Assembly: GCF_000003815.2 (NCBI RefSeq)
Contig: NC_049990.1
Location: 5,734,757 to 5,798,756, forward strand
DNA from: Branchiostoma floridae
Taxonomy: Eukaryota > Chordata > Leptocardii > Amphioxiformes > Branchiostomatidae
Length of the DNA: 64,000 nt
Direction of reading: 5' to 3'
How positions within the stretch are numbered: the stretch's first letter is position 1; each line of letters opens with the position of its first letter. Under the pieces are notes generated by a model. That model worked only from the letters and a program-made list of their open reading frames with translations. It was not told the DNA's origin and made no database searches. Positions 36,701 to 51,700 of this stretch are shown in pieces. Position numbers and translations under genes: made by a program.

Positions 36701-39700
36701 ATATGATTATGGAAATGGTCAAGACGTTTCAGACAGAATATGCCGTCTTTATTGTTCACAGCAATCCATAATTTTTTTCCCATGGATTTGAGGTGACAGT
36801 GACTTCTATGAGGTTAACTTCACAAACTGAGACAAACTTCAACAAGCAATCCACCGATTCCCCATTCAAATAATGGTTACTCCAGCAACTGGATATGATT
36901 TTGGAAATGGTCAAGACATTTCGGACAGAATATGCTGAGTGTCTTTCTTTATTGTTCAGAGCCATCATTTTTTTCCATGGATTTTAGGTGACAACAAGGT
37001 TAACTACACAAACTGAGACAAACTTCAACAAGCAATCCAGTGATTTCCCGTTCAAATAATTATTATGGTTACTCCAGTAACCGGATATGATTATGGAAAT
37101 GGTCAAGACGTTTCAGACAGGATATGCTGTCTTTTTTGTTTCACAGCAATCCATAATTTTTTTCCATGGTGACAGTGTTCTATAAGGTTAACATCACAAA
37201 CTGAGACAAACTTCAACAAGCAATCCACCGATTCCCCATTCAAATAATAGTTCCTCTGGCAACTGGATGTGATTTTAGAAATGGTCAAGACGTTTCAGAC
37301 AGAATATGCTATCTCTATTGTTCACAGCAATCCATAATTTTTTCCATGGTGACAGTGTTCTATAAGGTTAACATCACAAACTAAGACAAACTTCAACAAG
37401 CAATCCAGTGATTTCCCGTTAAAATAATTATTATGGTTACTCCAGTAACCGGATATGATTATGGAAATGGTCAAGACGTTTCAGACAGAATATGCTGCCT
37501 TTATTGTTCAGAGCAATCCATAATTTTTTTCCCATGGATTTGAGGTGACAGTGACTTCTATAAGGTTAACTTCACAAACTGTCAAACTTCAACAAGCAAT
37601 CTACTTAGTCTTATTCCCCATTCAAATGATGGTTACGTACTCTGGCAATTGGATAAGATTTTGGAAATGGTCAAGACGTTGCAGACAGAATATGCTGTCT
37701 TTATTGTTCACAGCAATCCATAATTTTTTTTCCATGGATTTGAGGTGACAGCGTTTTATGAGGTTAACTTCACATTTACTGCGACAAACTTCAAGCAAAT
37801 TGAATCCACTGATTCCCCATGCAAATGATAGTTACTCCAGAAACAGTTTCTCACATTGTCAAATATAACAGAGCCTCCTATTGGCAGAGAAGACTTTCAG
37901 CTAAATCAATCTCATTGGCTGATGGAAGTCTGCTGCTACATGTACTGTAGTTGATTGGTTCTCGAGTTGGTAACAATCAGAAAGTATTTGAAAATACTCA
38001 ATAATGGTTCTGAGAGGACTTTTCCTTCCAAACAACTTGCTAAAAGAACACTGTTTCATAAAGATAATTATGTACACTCTAGCCACTGTTTTTTAAAGTT
38101 ACTAGATGTGAATTGATATGACATTCACAAGGCTATGACAGCTATTAATTCAAATTCTGATATTGACTGAACGGAAAGAAAAAAAGGACCATTTCTACAC
38201 TATCCAGTGCAGTACAATGTGTTCATCAGTATATAAAAAAAAATAAACCCACAGAAACTTCTTAACAAATTTTCCTTCACAACAAGGGGTAAAAAAGTAC
38301 AAATTCTACATCATCCAGTGGAGTACAATGTGTTCCTCTGTATATCGAAATGACCGACCAACAGAAATCCTCAGCAAATTTTTCTTTACAAAAGGGGCAA
38401 AAAAGTACCATTTCCACATTGTCCAGTGCAGTACAAGGTGTTCCTGAATATTGAAAAAAATGAACCAACAGAAACTCCTAACCAAATTTTCCTTCACAAA
38501 AAAGGTCTGACCTGTCCTTCGGATGAAATCTGATACCATACTTCTTGTCCTTTAATTATCATCATTACATCAAATTCTGATATTGTCTGAATGGAAAGAA
38601 AAAAGTACCATTTCTGCTATTTTGAAATGGCAAACCAAAAGAAACTCCTTAGCAAATTTTCCTTCACAAAAAGGTCTGACCTGTCCTTCAGGTGAAATCT
38701 GATACCATGTTTCATGTCCTAATTATCATCATAACATCAATTTCTGATATTGTCTGAATGGAAAGAAAAAAGGACCATTTCCAGTTTGTCCAGTACAGCA
38801 TAACATGTTCCTGCATATATTGAAAAAAATAAACTCCTGAGCAAATTTTCCACCACAAAAAGGTCTGACCTGTCCTTCGGGTGAAATCTGATACCATACT
38901 TCATGTCCTAATTATCATCATCACAGAGACATCAAATTCTCTTATTCTATGAATGGAAAGAAAAAATTACAAAATGTACCATTGCCACTCTGTCCAGTGC
39001 AGCATAATGTGTTTCTGTATTTTGAAATGATAAACCAACAGAAAATCCAGAGCAAATTTTCCACCACAAAAAGGTCTGACCTGTCCTTCAGGTGAAATCT
39101 GATACCATACTTCATGTCCTAATTATCATCATTACATCAAATTCTGATATTGTCTGAATGGAAAGAAAAAAGTACCATTTCTGCTATTTTGAAATGGCAA
39201 ACCAACAGAAACTCCTTAGCAAATTTTCCTTCACAAAAAGGTCTGACCTGTCCTTCAGGTGAAATCTGATCATCATCATCATCGGTCGACGTGATCAAAT
39301 GTAGACATGTTCGCACATGTCTACACACGACGGGGTTATACCGCCCCTTACGGGGTGACATACCCTTTCGTAGGCTAATTACAAGACGGGGATGCGCCAG
39401 GTCTCCCGTCCATGTTTCATGTCCTAATTATCATCATTACATCAAATTCTGATATTGTCTGAATGGAAAGAAAAAAGTACCATTTCCTCTATTTTGAAAT
39501 GACAGACCAACAGAAACTCCTGACCAAATTTTCCTCCACAAAAACGTCTGACCTGTCCTTGGGGTGAAATCTGATACCATGTTTCATGTCCTAATTATCA
39601 TCATAACATCGAATTCGGATATTGTCTAAATGGAAAGAAAAAAGTACCATTTCCAGTTTGTCCAGTACAGCACCATGTGTTCCTGAATATTGAAAAAATA

Positions 39701-42700
39701 AACTCCTGAGCAAATTCTCCACCACAAAAAGGTCTGACCTGTCCTTCAGGTGAAATCTGATACCATGCTTCATCTCCTAAACATCAAATTCTGATATTGT
39801 CTAAATGGAAAGAAAAAGGTACTATTTCCTGTCCAGTACAGCATAACATGTTCCTGAATATTGAAAAAATAAACTCCTGAGCAAATTTTCCTCAACAAAC
39901 AGGGCTGACCTGTCCTTCGGGTGAAATCTGATACCATACTTCATGTCCTAATTATCATCATAACATCAAAGTCTGATATTGTCTGAATGGAAAGAAAAAA
40001 GTACCATTTCCAGTTTGTCCAGTACAGCACCATGTGTTCCTGAATATTGAAAAAATAAACTCATGAGCAAATTTTCCACCACAAAAAGGTCTGACCTGCT
40101 GCACATGTCCTTCGGGTGAAATCTGATACCATACTTCATGTCCTAATTATCATCATTACAGAGACATCAAATTCTCTTATTCTATGAATGGAAAGAAAAA
40201 ATTACAAAATGTACCATTGCCACTCTGTCCAGTGCAGCATAATGTGTTCCTGTATTTTGAAATGATAAACCAACAGAAAATCCAGAGCAAATTTTCCACC
40301 ACAAAAAGGTCTGACCTGTCCTTCGGGTGAAATCTGATACCATACTTCATGTCCTTTAATTATCATCATTACATCAAAGTCTGAGATTGTCTGAATGGAA
40401 AGAAAAAAGTACCATTTCCTCTATTTTGAAATGGCAAACCAACAGAAACTCCTGACCAAATTTTCCACCACAAAAAGGTCTGACCTGTCCTTGGGGTGAA
40501 ATCTGATACCATGCTTCATGTCCTAATTATCATCATTACAGAGACATCAAACCACATCAAAAATAGACTGCACCCCGTCCACTTTCTGATTGGGAACCAC
40601 CAGATTTGTAAGCGGCGTGGAGAGATCGAGCCAGGCTGTCGCCAATCCTCCTAACCCGTCTGGCCGTCCCGCGACCTTCCAACGACCCTTCCTTTGAATC
40701 TCGTGTTCTGTCTCATCACTGCCGTCCATTATGCCCATTTCCCCTTATCATATCAGCTATCACCTAATATAATATCGGCCGGGAAAGTATCTCCGCCAGG
40801 TATCGGGGTCATTCACAATTCAATCAGGGCGGAAAAAAGCGGGGTGACGAACGCCATTACTGGGGGTCAGCGCTGTGGTTTTAAACAAATGACGTTATTA
40901 AGAGAGGTCTAATTTCGAGAGCCCGCGTTTCGCGATGGTGCGGGTATCATCTTACGGTAATGGAGGTGCTGGCAAGGTGGTTGATGGTCGAGGGGTGTGG
41001 GGGGAAATGAGATCATCCAAGCAGACCGCCTTACTTAAAATCCATCTGCTCGAGCTGTCAATCAAGTACAAGGTTGTGGTCTAAGGGTTGAAGACTCCAG
41101 AATCAGAATCCAGCCTCAGGTTCTGGGTTTGAGTCCCGAGCAGGTTCCAATGTTGTACCCTTTGAAAGGCACTTAACACACATTTCCTCAATTGACTCAG
41201 TTCATTAGAATTTGACATGCTGTGGTTAGGGCTGTACCCTTTAAGAATAAATTGGCTGGGTTCGAGTCCCTAGTACATTACATTTGTAGGTCCCAACGTT
41301 GTGCACTTGGTTAAGGCACTTTATTACACCTATTTCCTCATTCGAAATTGAGCACCTAGCTTTGGTTTAAGGGATGTGATGGAGGTCGCATGTTTGAGGA
41401 GAGCCACACCTCGAGCACGCACTTATAGAAAAGAGTATGGTCCATCCAAATGTGAGTCGATCAAACTTTACAGTCCTACATTGGTACCACTTATTCTACA
41501 AACTGTACAAAAGTGGTGTCCATGTTATGCCTGAAGGTGACTAGCTGGTTACACGAAACAAGCAAAGTTCAGTTTCTGTAACTGTTTGGCCAATGACTTG
41601 TAAGTGATACATATAGCCAACTGTGGCATGATGAAAAAAACAAGAACTAGAGCTCTCTAAAGTATTTTTTAACAAAGATGAACATACAAGACACTACTTC
41701 CATACCCATCTAAATATGATCTACTCTAACTGACTGATAGTAATGGGAGCTTTTACGAAGTGTCCTCTGACACCAAATACTGGTAATCATCTGTCAGAAA
41801 TTATAGCTGGTTTGGGTTTGGACATGATGTAAAAACAAGAACTAGAAACTTGGAGAATCTCTTAAGTATTTTTTAATAAAGACAAACATTATAAAACAAG
41901 ACACTACTTCCATACCCATCTAAATATGATCTACTCTAACTGACTGATATAGTAATGCCGGGAAGCTTTTACGAAGTGTCCCTTGACACCAAATACTCGT
42001 TATCATCTGTCAGAAATTATAGCTGGTTTGGGAGAGATAACAGAAAACTGTGTACAAACTGGGATGGAGATAAATGACCTGATAACCACTTTAGCACCTG
42101 TCAATCATACCTCATTTGCATACGGTGGATGGAACGGATACCTGGTAATAGTTTAAATATAGCCAATCATTATCAATGATTATGCCATGTACAATTATAC
42201 TAAATATCATTATATATGATATGTAAACATACTAGTTTTAAAAAATTAAGAACAACATTTTCCATCAGGGCTCAAAATACTGGGTACACCATGGTGCCCA
42301 GAAATTTTTTGGTGCACCCATTTTTTTAGATTGGGTGTACCGGTGCATCTAATCCCAAAAAATGAATATCGAGCCCTGTCCCTGTACTGCTAATATGTCC
42401 AACTCCTAAACAACTCCTAAACTTTGAATATTAGTTTTCTCGTTAATTTTGAAATCCTTATTTGAACAGTATGCATATTATTAGGCACATCCTGGTCTAG
42501 TTTGTTCGTATATCATATAACTTTATATCCGCATACATGTATGTAAGCAAATACATTTGTACATTATTCCAAATGTGAGATCAGACCACTCATACACAAT
42601 GACTGTGCTCTAACCCTTATAATGTTATTGATAATATTGTGTATCTGTATGTTAGTTTAGTAGCTGTTGCCATATGTTGTATCCTGTACAATTGTTGAGC

Positions 42701-45700
42701 AATAAAGTAACTGTTCATCCATCCATTCATTCATATCAATACACCCAAATAACTAAGTAACCATATATTAGGCTGTCCTTGAATGCTGATTGCCCTTGCA
42801 ATACTACACCTAAAAGAAAATATGTCTAGAATATTATGAATGATTCCAATATACTCAAAACCATGAATGAACCTAAATTCACCATGTAGGTCTTAAGATA
42901 ACATATCTACAAAATAGATTTAATTCTTTGCAAATATTCTATAAATTTTCAATGTCAATTCCTGTTTCAGTAATATTCCAGCAGTGTATGTATCAAGTCA
43001 AAGCAGTGTATGACTTTTGGTTTGCCTTGACACAAAGTGTTTTTATAACAGACAGATGGGTTGCACGAACTAGACGGATGTGTCCACCAGCCAGGCTCGT
43101 TTCCTAATAAATGTTCAACCAAAAGTCTGAAAATAACATATCTGAAAATAGATTAATTCCTTTACAAGTATTCTATAAATTTTCAATGAAAATTCCGGTG
43201 TCAGCAGTGTATGTATTTTGCTTTGCTTTGACACAGTGTTTTTATAACAGACAGATGGTTTGCACGAACTAGACCGATGTGTCCACCAGCCAACCCTGTT
43301 TCCTAATGAATGTTGAAGGGGACAGGAAACAATTTGTTCCCTCAAATTAACGACCACCTCCACACGCGTTAGCGAAACGACCAGGAGAAGCGCCTTAACG
43401 AGCCCAACTCTCCAAAGGTCGCGGTTTCCCTTGGACTTCCCTACACTCGCTTTTTATATTGATCACCTCCCGGAGAACCATCAAGGCTTGTAAAAGGTGT
43501 CTTTATTGCGAGGAACGGCAGGAAAACGCCCCACCACCTACTTTTTTGGGCCCATACTTCTCTCTTTATGGTTCCTCCGAGTTGTAAAACTTGTCCCCGC
43601 GTACTAAATGTCGGCCTTTATGGGCAGTTCCACCGTTTTACAAGGTAGTAACCGGCGGGGTACAATGCCACTCGGCCCAGATGGTCATTTTGGGACCTCC
43701 CCGACACCTGACACCGTATTAAATACCGTAACGTTAACGCTGGGAGTGGCTGATATGAAATACGTTACCTCGCACAATGGCACCCCGTAGGGTACCTTAC
43801 TCCAAATACCACCATACTTTATACCGGCATAACTCTGTGCAAGAATTAGGGCCCCCAACATATTTATTCTCGGTCGTAACGGGCGCGTGGAAACGCGGGC
43901 TACAAGCGAACGTTATGCAAAACCGTCCCGACGGAAACCGCTACCCTGCGGGCACGAATCCCCCTACGGTACGCGGGAAAAGCGGGCGAACATTCAACCC
44001 CGCAAATCAATGGGAGATATATGGCCCGGATGGGGGCCCGAGTGAAGTGGTACATATTGTCCGCCGTCCCGAGGGCTAGTTATGATGATGCATGGCTCTA
44101 TCGTCTCTCCCCCATGAGGTAGCGGGGTATAATGGGGGTTATTTCTCGCCCGCGGGCAGAACATTGTGACCGCCGCGCAGGCCTGACCTGGCCGACGCAG
44201 ATTAGCTGACCCCATCTCCACAGATTACCCGCAAAATTTATAACAATCCGCGGATAACGGAGATAAATTATGGTGTGGTAACCCCCTCCTTCCTCCCTTT
44301 GTCTGAGCGGGGAAATGTTAGGGAAATATCAAAATGTGTGCACATTCCTGTAGCAGTGATGACGGGTGGTGGTGATGGGTCAGGGGAGGGTTTGGAGAGC
44401 CTTTTGTGCCGGGAGGGGCCGGTATCCGTCTTGATTTCTTTGAACACTTGTTCCCATTGTCTGTGAGGCCAAAAAGTGGTCTGGAATATGGGGGAGAACC
44501 ATTCCCTAAAAACATCATCCAAATATTAGGTCAACAGTTAGATTAGGGCAGACAGCAACTTGTTAGGTCTCTAGTGCAAACAAGAGGGCATGTCTAAACC
44601 TTACATTACCAAAATTGATCAATGAAAATTGTTGATGGATTGCACATGTTCGGTCGATTCATTCTCTGAAGTTTAAACAATCACTCAAAGCCAGTGTCAA
44701 CAAGATCAGAGGGTTTAATAAGTTTTAATTTGATAAAACTATAGCAAACATGCTATTAAGTGTAGACTTAATAATGTCTTCGCACATCTTTGAGTTGAAC
44801 TATCAGTTTTATTACCTTAAGTCCATCTTTTAAGGTTTATGTTGAAATGTCATGCAACTACTACAAAACAACATAAAACTCGAAGTCCAAAGACTCCAAG
44901 GTAAAGTCTCATGCTGCCATAATTCAATCAAGACATCAAAGTATTTGAATACAAATTGGCATAGATGCCCAGAAAGGCTAGGTTAGCAAAATGGGATGAA
45001 AAAGCCAAAGATTCAATCCGTAGCAGTCCTAGACTTTAGGTCGTTTGGTAAGGTACTTTAAACAACTTTCCTCACTCCATCCAGGCGTACACATGGATAG
45101 CAGACTTTAATTGGGTAAAAGATGGTGGAAGGAGCGGTATGAATTGCTAATATTTGCAAAGGAGGTGTAGACAAATTCTAGATATTCCAATAGGAAACAA
45201 ATTAAACTTAATTGAGTCAATTAGCGCCTATGCATATTAATTTATGGTTAAGGTCTAAAACATGCTCTTCAACAGATCTGCTCAGTGTCACTGACGAAAT
45301 GTTTTTGATTCTACCTGAAACTTCTGACCATTTCCAAAATCATATCCAGTTGCTTGTCAAATACGTAATTTCTATTTGCAAATTCCATCAGTAGTTTACA
45401 TCCTTCGAACACCAACATTTTAGTACCACCCTCATAATTATCACATTTACCAGTCATAAAAACTGTCAGATGAATAGGCTGGATTAAGAGCTTGAAAATT
45501 TATTGCATCCAGATCCTGTAATGTAATTAATAAAAGCCCCCATTGTTTTGTTACACGTAAAATATTTTATCATTTCGGATAAATATGATAACTAAAGCAA
45601 GTGGCAGCAGATACAGGGCTTCAAACAGTTGTTCCCGGCTACTTCTTTTTCTTGTTATTTGGTAGGCAAACTACTTTCTCTTCACAACCAGGGGCTGAAT

Positions 45701-48700
45701 TGTCAGCTTACAATAGGCTGGGGTAAACTGCAAGGGTCTGGAGCGGCTGTCATTTGCTAACTACATGTACTTGTTGTTCCTAATTCCTTTGTTCTTTCAT
45801 TGATCTACTTGTCTGTCCATTAATTCATTAATTCGTTAATTCATTCATTCACTTGTATTATGTCATGCATCATTTGTCCCTTCCTTCCTTCCTTCATCCC
45901 TCCATTTGCCCATTCCCTCCTTCATAGGATTGGTAATGAGTGGGAGCATTCATCAATTTGTCTGTTTGTTTGTTCCTTCATTCCAACTGCATGTGGGTAT
46001 TTTGAGCTTTGAGACAGTAACATCATCACACCAGGATGTGAATTCATTCATTCGTTCATCCATTTGTGCATTCCTTCATTCCTTCATTCAAATAACATGT
46101 TGGTATTTTGAACCCTGAGACAGTATCACACTGGGATAAGTGGAAGCTTCAGTCATTCATTCATCCTATCATCTATCCATTTGTCCATTCTTTCATTTCT
46201 TCGTTCAAATAACATGCTGGTATTTCGAGCCCAGAAACAGTATCATCATCACACTGGGATGAGTGGGAGCATCCATTTATCAAGTCATTCATTCTTTCAT
46301 CCATTTGTTCGTTTCTTTGTTAAATTATGTGAGAGTACATGTGTATTTCGAGCCCAGAAACAGTATCATCATCACACTGGGATGAGTGGGAGTTAATGGT
46401 GAGGGCTGGAGTCAGCTGTGTCTGAGTCAATCTGGCTCAGGTTTCACCCCGAGCGCGGTTTATCGTGTTTTACATGCCTCCCTTTCACATTCAAATGCGC
46501 CGTGATAGGAACATTACGTCCCCACAATGCACGTAATATGGTTCCATTACCCCCTGCTCAAGTTTAGCATATTTCAAAGGGAGTTGTTAGCTGCAGATTT
46601 GTAATGTAACACCGTTATTACCTGGTCCCACAAGCCACATATTACTCCCAGCTCGGGGCCCACAATACCCAAATCCTATGCTTCTTAACAAACTAATGTT
46701 TGTGGGCACAATGGACCAGAATTTATTATTAATAATAAATGAGGGGAACGAGTTATCTCATTCGAGTGTATATCTCCCAAAGCGCCGCTGACAAGGTTGT
46801 GAGGTAACATGAGACTTGGTTCTTTCTGAAACGGCGTACGTTGGATTTCCTGCACTACGTGAGGAATACTTTCATGTCGAAATAGCAATATCAAATAGTT
46901 ATCTCATGGGATCAGTGGGGAGTATCAATTGTAAGCTAGCCTATGGAGTAATTGGTTCGAATTGTTTATTAATACACTGTAAGCTCATATGGCATTAGCT
47001 ATAGCAGAGCTAACCCTTCATTTTCTTTGACTCAAAACTGATGTTTCTTCCGAAAATAGTTTCATCAGGTAGGTAGAATATAAGGTATAGGAGAATTATA
47101 TTTATCCAACCAGGAGGTAAGAAATGTAAGCACATGTACCTGCTGGTTGTGTAAAAAGAATTCTCCTATATTCTGACGTTTCTTGGTAAAAAAAACAGAA
47201 ATTTCCATGTACACACTGTACTAGTTAACAAGATTTAAATGTGATTCTTCTGCCTTCGTTTTTTTCTAAAGTTCTAACATAAACAGTTGTTACAAGGTTT
47301 GAACTAAAAAAGTCAGTTGCTATGACTTCGTTTCAACCCTGACTTATCGGGTATTTTGCAGTTTTCTATAGAAATTCTGACATTTTTGCTCCCTTGTTCC
47401 ATAATCGTATAATATACCAATCATGACCTAATCATTATGACATCATGTTTGAATCATTCCCTGATTTATTTATTTAATTATGTTGTCACTAATGTCATAC
47501 ATGTCTACAAAATGTCAACATGTAATTAACAAGGGAATTGCAAATTTTGACCTGGTTTTTGAATGGAAAAATAATGAGAATTAAAACAATTATGACATGA
47601 CTTTTGATCCTTCTGCGGATGTCAATCAAAATGGTTCCTATAGAAACCATTACAGCAACATTGTGAAAACCTGTAGCCTTAACATTTGAAACTGAAGAAA
47701 TCAAAATTATGACTAAGACAATGATAAATTGATGACTCAAATCATTTGGCTGCCAAAGGGTCTAATTATGACTCACAATAAATTTATAATCCATTAAACA
47801 CACATGTAAATATATACATATAAACACAAGAGAATATATATCATGCAACCTAACCTGTGTGTCAACAGTCAAATGCACATATCGGTATCTGCTTTTTCTA
47901 TTTTGAGCCAATAAATCAGAACATTATATTCAGAGATATACATTGTAGGTCAAGTATGATTTATTTTATTCCTGTATACATAACATAACTAGTATGTCAA
48001 CAGTGAAATGTATTATTTGGTTATTGTATATTACTCTAAGTCTTTTATTAGATCAAGCCAACAATGACATACAAATAAGAATATATATTCAGAGATATAT
48101 CAAGTATTATTTCAGTACAAGTGACTGTTACAGATTTTACTCTTGGTATTACAAATTTTGGGGCAAGACCACTTTGATACTCTTGGACCAAGGCTTTTTT
48201 TTCTGAAATAGCAAGAAACATCTACTCATTTCTGACTTTGAAGTATAATTTTCATGAATACCAATTTTCAAAGCAAGGCAGTTGTGCACATTGGGGTTCA
48301 GACATCCGTTCAACCTAGGATCAAAACCTAAAGACCAAATTTGGATTGCTAGTCACTAGACTACATGCCTTACCCAATACATAAACTGAATTCTCTTTAA
48401 CTTATTTGGAAATTTGGTAAATGGGCTCAAACAGCAAAAAGAAATTTAGATGTGTCAAAGCTCTCAATGCGTATTGTTTGGTATTTTTGTATGGATGACA
48501 TTTCAAATGTGTAGATCTACATTATGTAGAATCTGATTCAGGTTGTTTTATGGCACCTTGACTACAGATCGTCACTGTGTAGTTAGGTAAAACCCACCTG
48601 TCATCAGCACTATGTAATAGTTAGGCAATACACACCTGTACTGTGGATACAGGTACTAACTAGAAAGGCCACAGTTTTAACAAAAATGCAGGATGTTTCC

Positions 48701-51700
48701 GAAGGGGAGAAAAAAAAAGAAAATTGCCGATTGCCAAACGTGCAATGCCCTGTTCGCAAGATGATGTGTTGTGTATATATAAGGTATATGTCTGAAAGGG
48801 GGAAAAAAAACTTCCGATGTGGGAGACGAGCCTTCGTCTTTCAGCTTCATATCCGTTGTAACACTTAAGCCTGTGTCAAATCTTTGAAACAAAAAATTTG
48901 CTGACTTAAACAGCCAATAGTTTGAAACAATAAATGATATCTGCAAATGTTAAAGCAATGAGGCTTTATCAAGATAAAATGATAATTCCCTATTGTCAAT
49001 CTGTCTGAATGAGTGTACAGTACTGTATATCAACTGTTGCAATAGCAAGTAGCATTCAGTATGATTTATCTATTCTATAATACTATGAATCAGCAATTGG
49101 AGTTTTTTCACTAGAAATTGATAATTTGAATTCATTAAAAATCTATTTGGACTAGACTGCTAGAAGTTGCTTGACAAGAATATAGCAGCTGGTTTCAAGA
49201 GCAGAAATACAATAAAAAGTCTACCCAAAAAGTACTCTCCAAGCAGAAGTTGATGGGGAAATTCTTTTATGTGTTTTTCTGTCAGCAATTAATGGTGGTT
49301 TGCTCACAGAAAAAAGAATCATAAGAAAAAGTTCATAATTTTCCCCATCAACCTCTGCTTGGAGAGTACCTAAAACAGGAGTAGGTCAATAATAGTAAAG
49401 ACATTATGCCATTAGGGTGATTATATCCCATCATATAAAAAGCCGTCAGATGATCTACTTAACGTTTGATTGTGATTGATAGGTGCCAAAACTGTTGACA
49501 TCCTCCCTCCCCACCCTCCAGGTGCTAAAGAGGTGTAAATTGAGCCCCAGGGGGTGGTGCATTATCCCCTCCCCAGGGGGGCACACACAATCCAACCTGC
49601 CTCCAAGCTGCTACCCAAAACCTCACTAATCACAATGCTTTTGTTTATATTGGGCCTGGGGGCATTTAAGCCACAAACTGGAAATCTCTCGGATTAAGGG
49701 CTGTCAGCCCTCTTTAGGGGGATTAAAAACAGCATTATCCAGAAAGCTGCAGATTACGGGTTGCTTAAAAAGGGTGGATGTGAAAGCATGGCTACGGAAT
49801 AACAGTTTCTCTTCTGAAATATGGGTCAGAATGGAGCAAATAACATATTATTTCACATAGATATCAACTGACACACATATGGCTATAATACAAATAGGGT
49901 GATTACATTGTCATTTAGGAGATATTTGCAAAATAATAACTGTTTTTTTGCTGCAGTTGAAATAGAGTATGTGTGGTGTTGATAATACAAAATGTTTTAC
50001 TGAAATTCTGCACGTATTTGATTAAAAAATGGGCAAATGTGTGATTGTATTTTTCATTTCAATTTATTGCTAGTTCTCCATTTGATAGTCTCTAAGCATA
50101 GGTTACGGCCAGGGTGCTCCACTTGACGCAATCATTTCTGATGATGGTTTTTGATGATGGAGGGAGGCAGACGAAAAAGATCGCAGATACTTACTTAACC
50201 TAACCTAACCCCAACCCCCCACCCCACACACAACCCACCATAATGTCTGATCAAACGTTTAGAATAATTATTGAAATATTTCCATGAATAGGACCTTCAC
50301 CTGCTGGGGTCACACAGGCTAAACATATAACTCAAACCCACCCTGACACATGGTCCATAATTCAAGTTTGTAAATATAACAACAAACACATTGACAATTC
50401 TTTACTAAAACCAGGAGGTCGAGGGAAGAGAAACAAGCATTTGGTGTTGAAGAAAGAACGATTAAAATCAAGGATAAATTCATCTTCTACTGCCCCCAAC
50501 GAATTCGAAGTAGCCAAACCCAAGAGAACTGTAGAATTTAGCATATTACTTTATTGGTATAAGTAGAACATAGAATAGTTTACATATCATTCTCTTCGTA
50601 TGCAACTTACTGCATTTAATCACAAAGGGGCATGAATATGCAATAAACTTTATTGTCATTGCCACTGCTAATGTCATTATTACTCCATACAACTTGTACT
50701 TGTAATTAGCCTTCTGACATGCTACAAGTTTGAAATGTTAACACTCTTTTCTATTTTTACAGTTCTTCAGTGACGTTTGGTAGCTATACACACTGGTCAG
50801 TAACGATGCTGGCGTTATGAAGAAGCCAAACATAGCCAGACATTGCTTTAGGCCTTAGTGTATTATTTTTTTCGTATAATCTAAGTATAGGCATCACTAT
50901 ACTCTTATTATTATTCCATACAACATGTGCTTGTGATTAGCTTTCTGATATGTATTTGTAAAATAATTTAATAAACAATTATTTTACAAGATCACGGCAA
51001 CTTTCAAGTGTTAAACACTCTCTTCTCTTTTACAATTAGAGTTCTTTGGTGACTTTGTCCGCTATCGGTTGGTAGCCATACACAGATCAATAGCTACGCT
51101 GGCGTTGTGGGACACAACAGGTGCCGTTTCATGTCGCCGCTACCAAAACTACCAAACACACATCAAACAAAAACCAGGAATGCCCACACAACAGATAGAT
51201 CTACCCGACAACATTGAAAAGTTCTCTAACCACCACAACCTTGGAAGATTATACAGTTTTAGCCACAGCCTCCATAGCAGGCTCTCTGGGCCTTTTTCCC
51301 CGTTTTTTTTGGCTCATGATATACTTTTGCTCGCCTTTTCTTTCTGTACTGGGTCGCTTGTACTGCCAGCCCGTACAACAAGTACAAAAAGAACAAGCCA
51401 GCAAAAGTGTATTTCGAGCCAAAAAAAGGCCTCCATAACAGGTTCTGTGGGACTTTTTTCCAACTTTTGTTTTGCTCATAATATACTTTTGCTCGCCTTT
51501 TCTTTTTGTACTGGGTCGCTTGTATTGCCAGCCCGTAGAACAAGCAACCCAGTACAAAAAGGAATGAACAGCAAAATTTCTTTTTCTAGTTAGCTGTACT
51601 AGTACTTGTTTTGAATTGTTCTGCAAGTTTATTCTAGTGACGCTGAAGAAGAGTGATGGATGTCACTCGAAACGTCTGGAAGTAAATCTCGGTTTTTTAT

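Noticed and set aside
43608-44079. Two successive plus-strand frames in a CpG-rich block
   Set aside because: No credible splice link or known domain; the block fits regulatory DNA better.
50195-50225. AACCTAACCTAACCCC telomere-like run
   Set aside because: Too short and irregular for the TTAGGG repeat; probably simple sequence.
51069-51593. 174-codon plus-strand frame, the longest in the window
   Set aside because: It crosses tandem and inverted repeat modules and repeats its own residues; no domain, splice context or family likeness was found.
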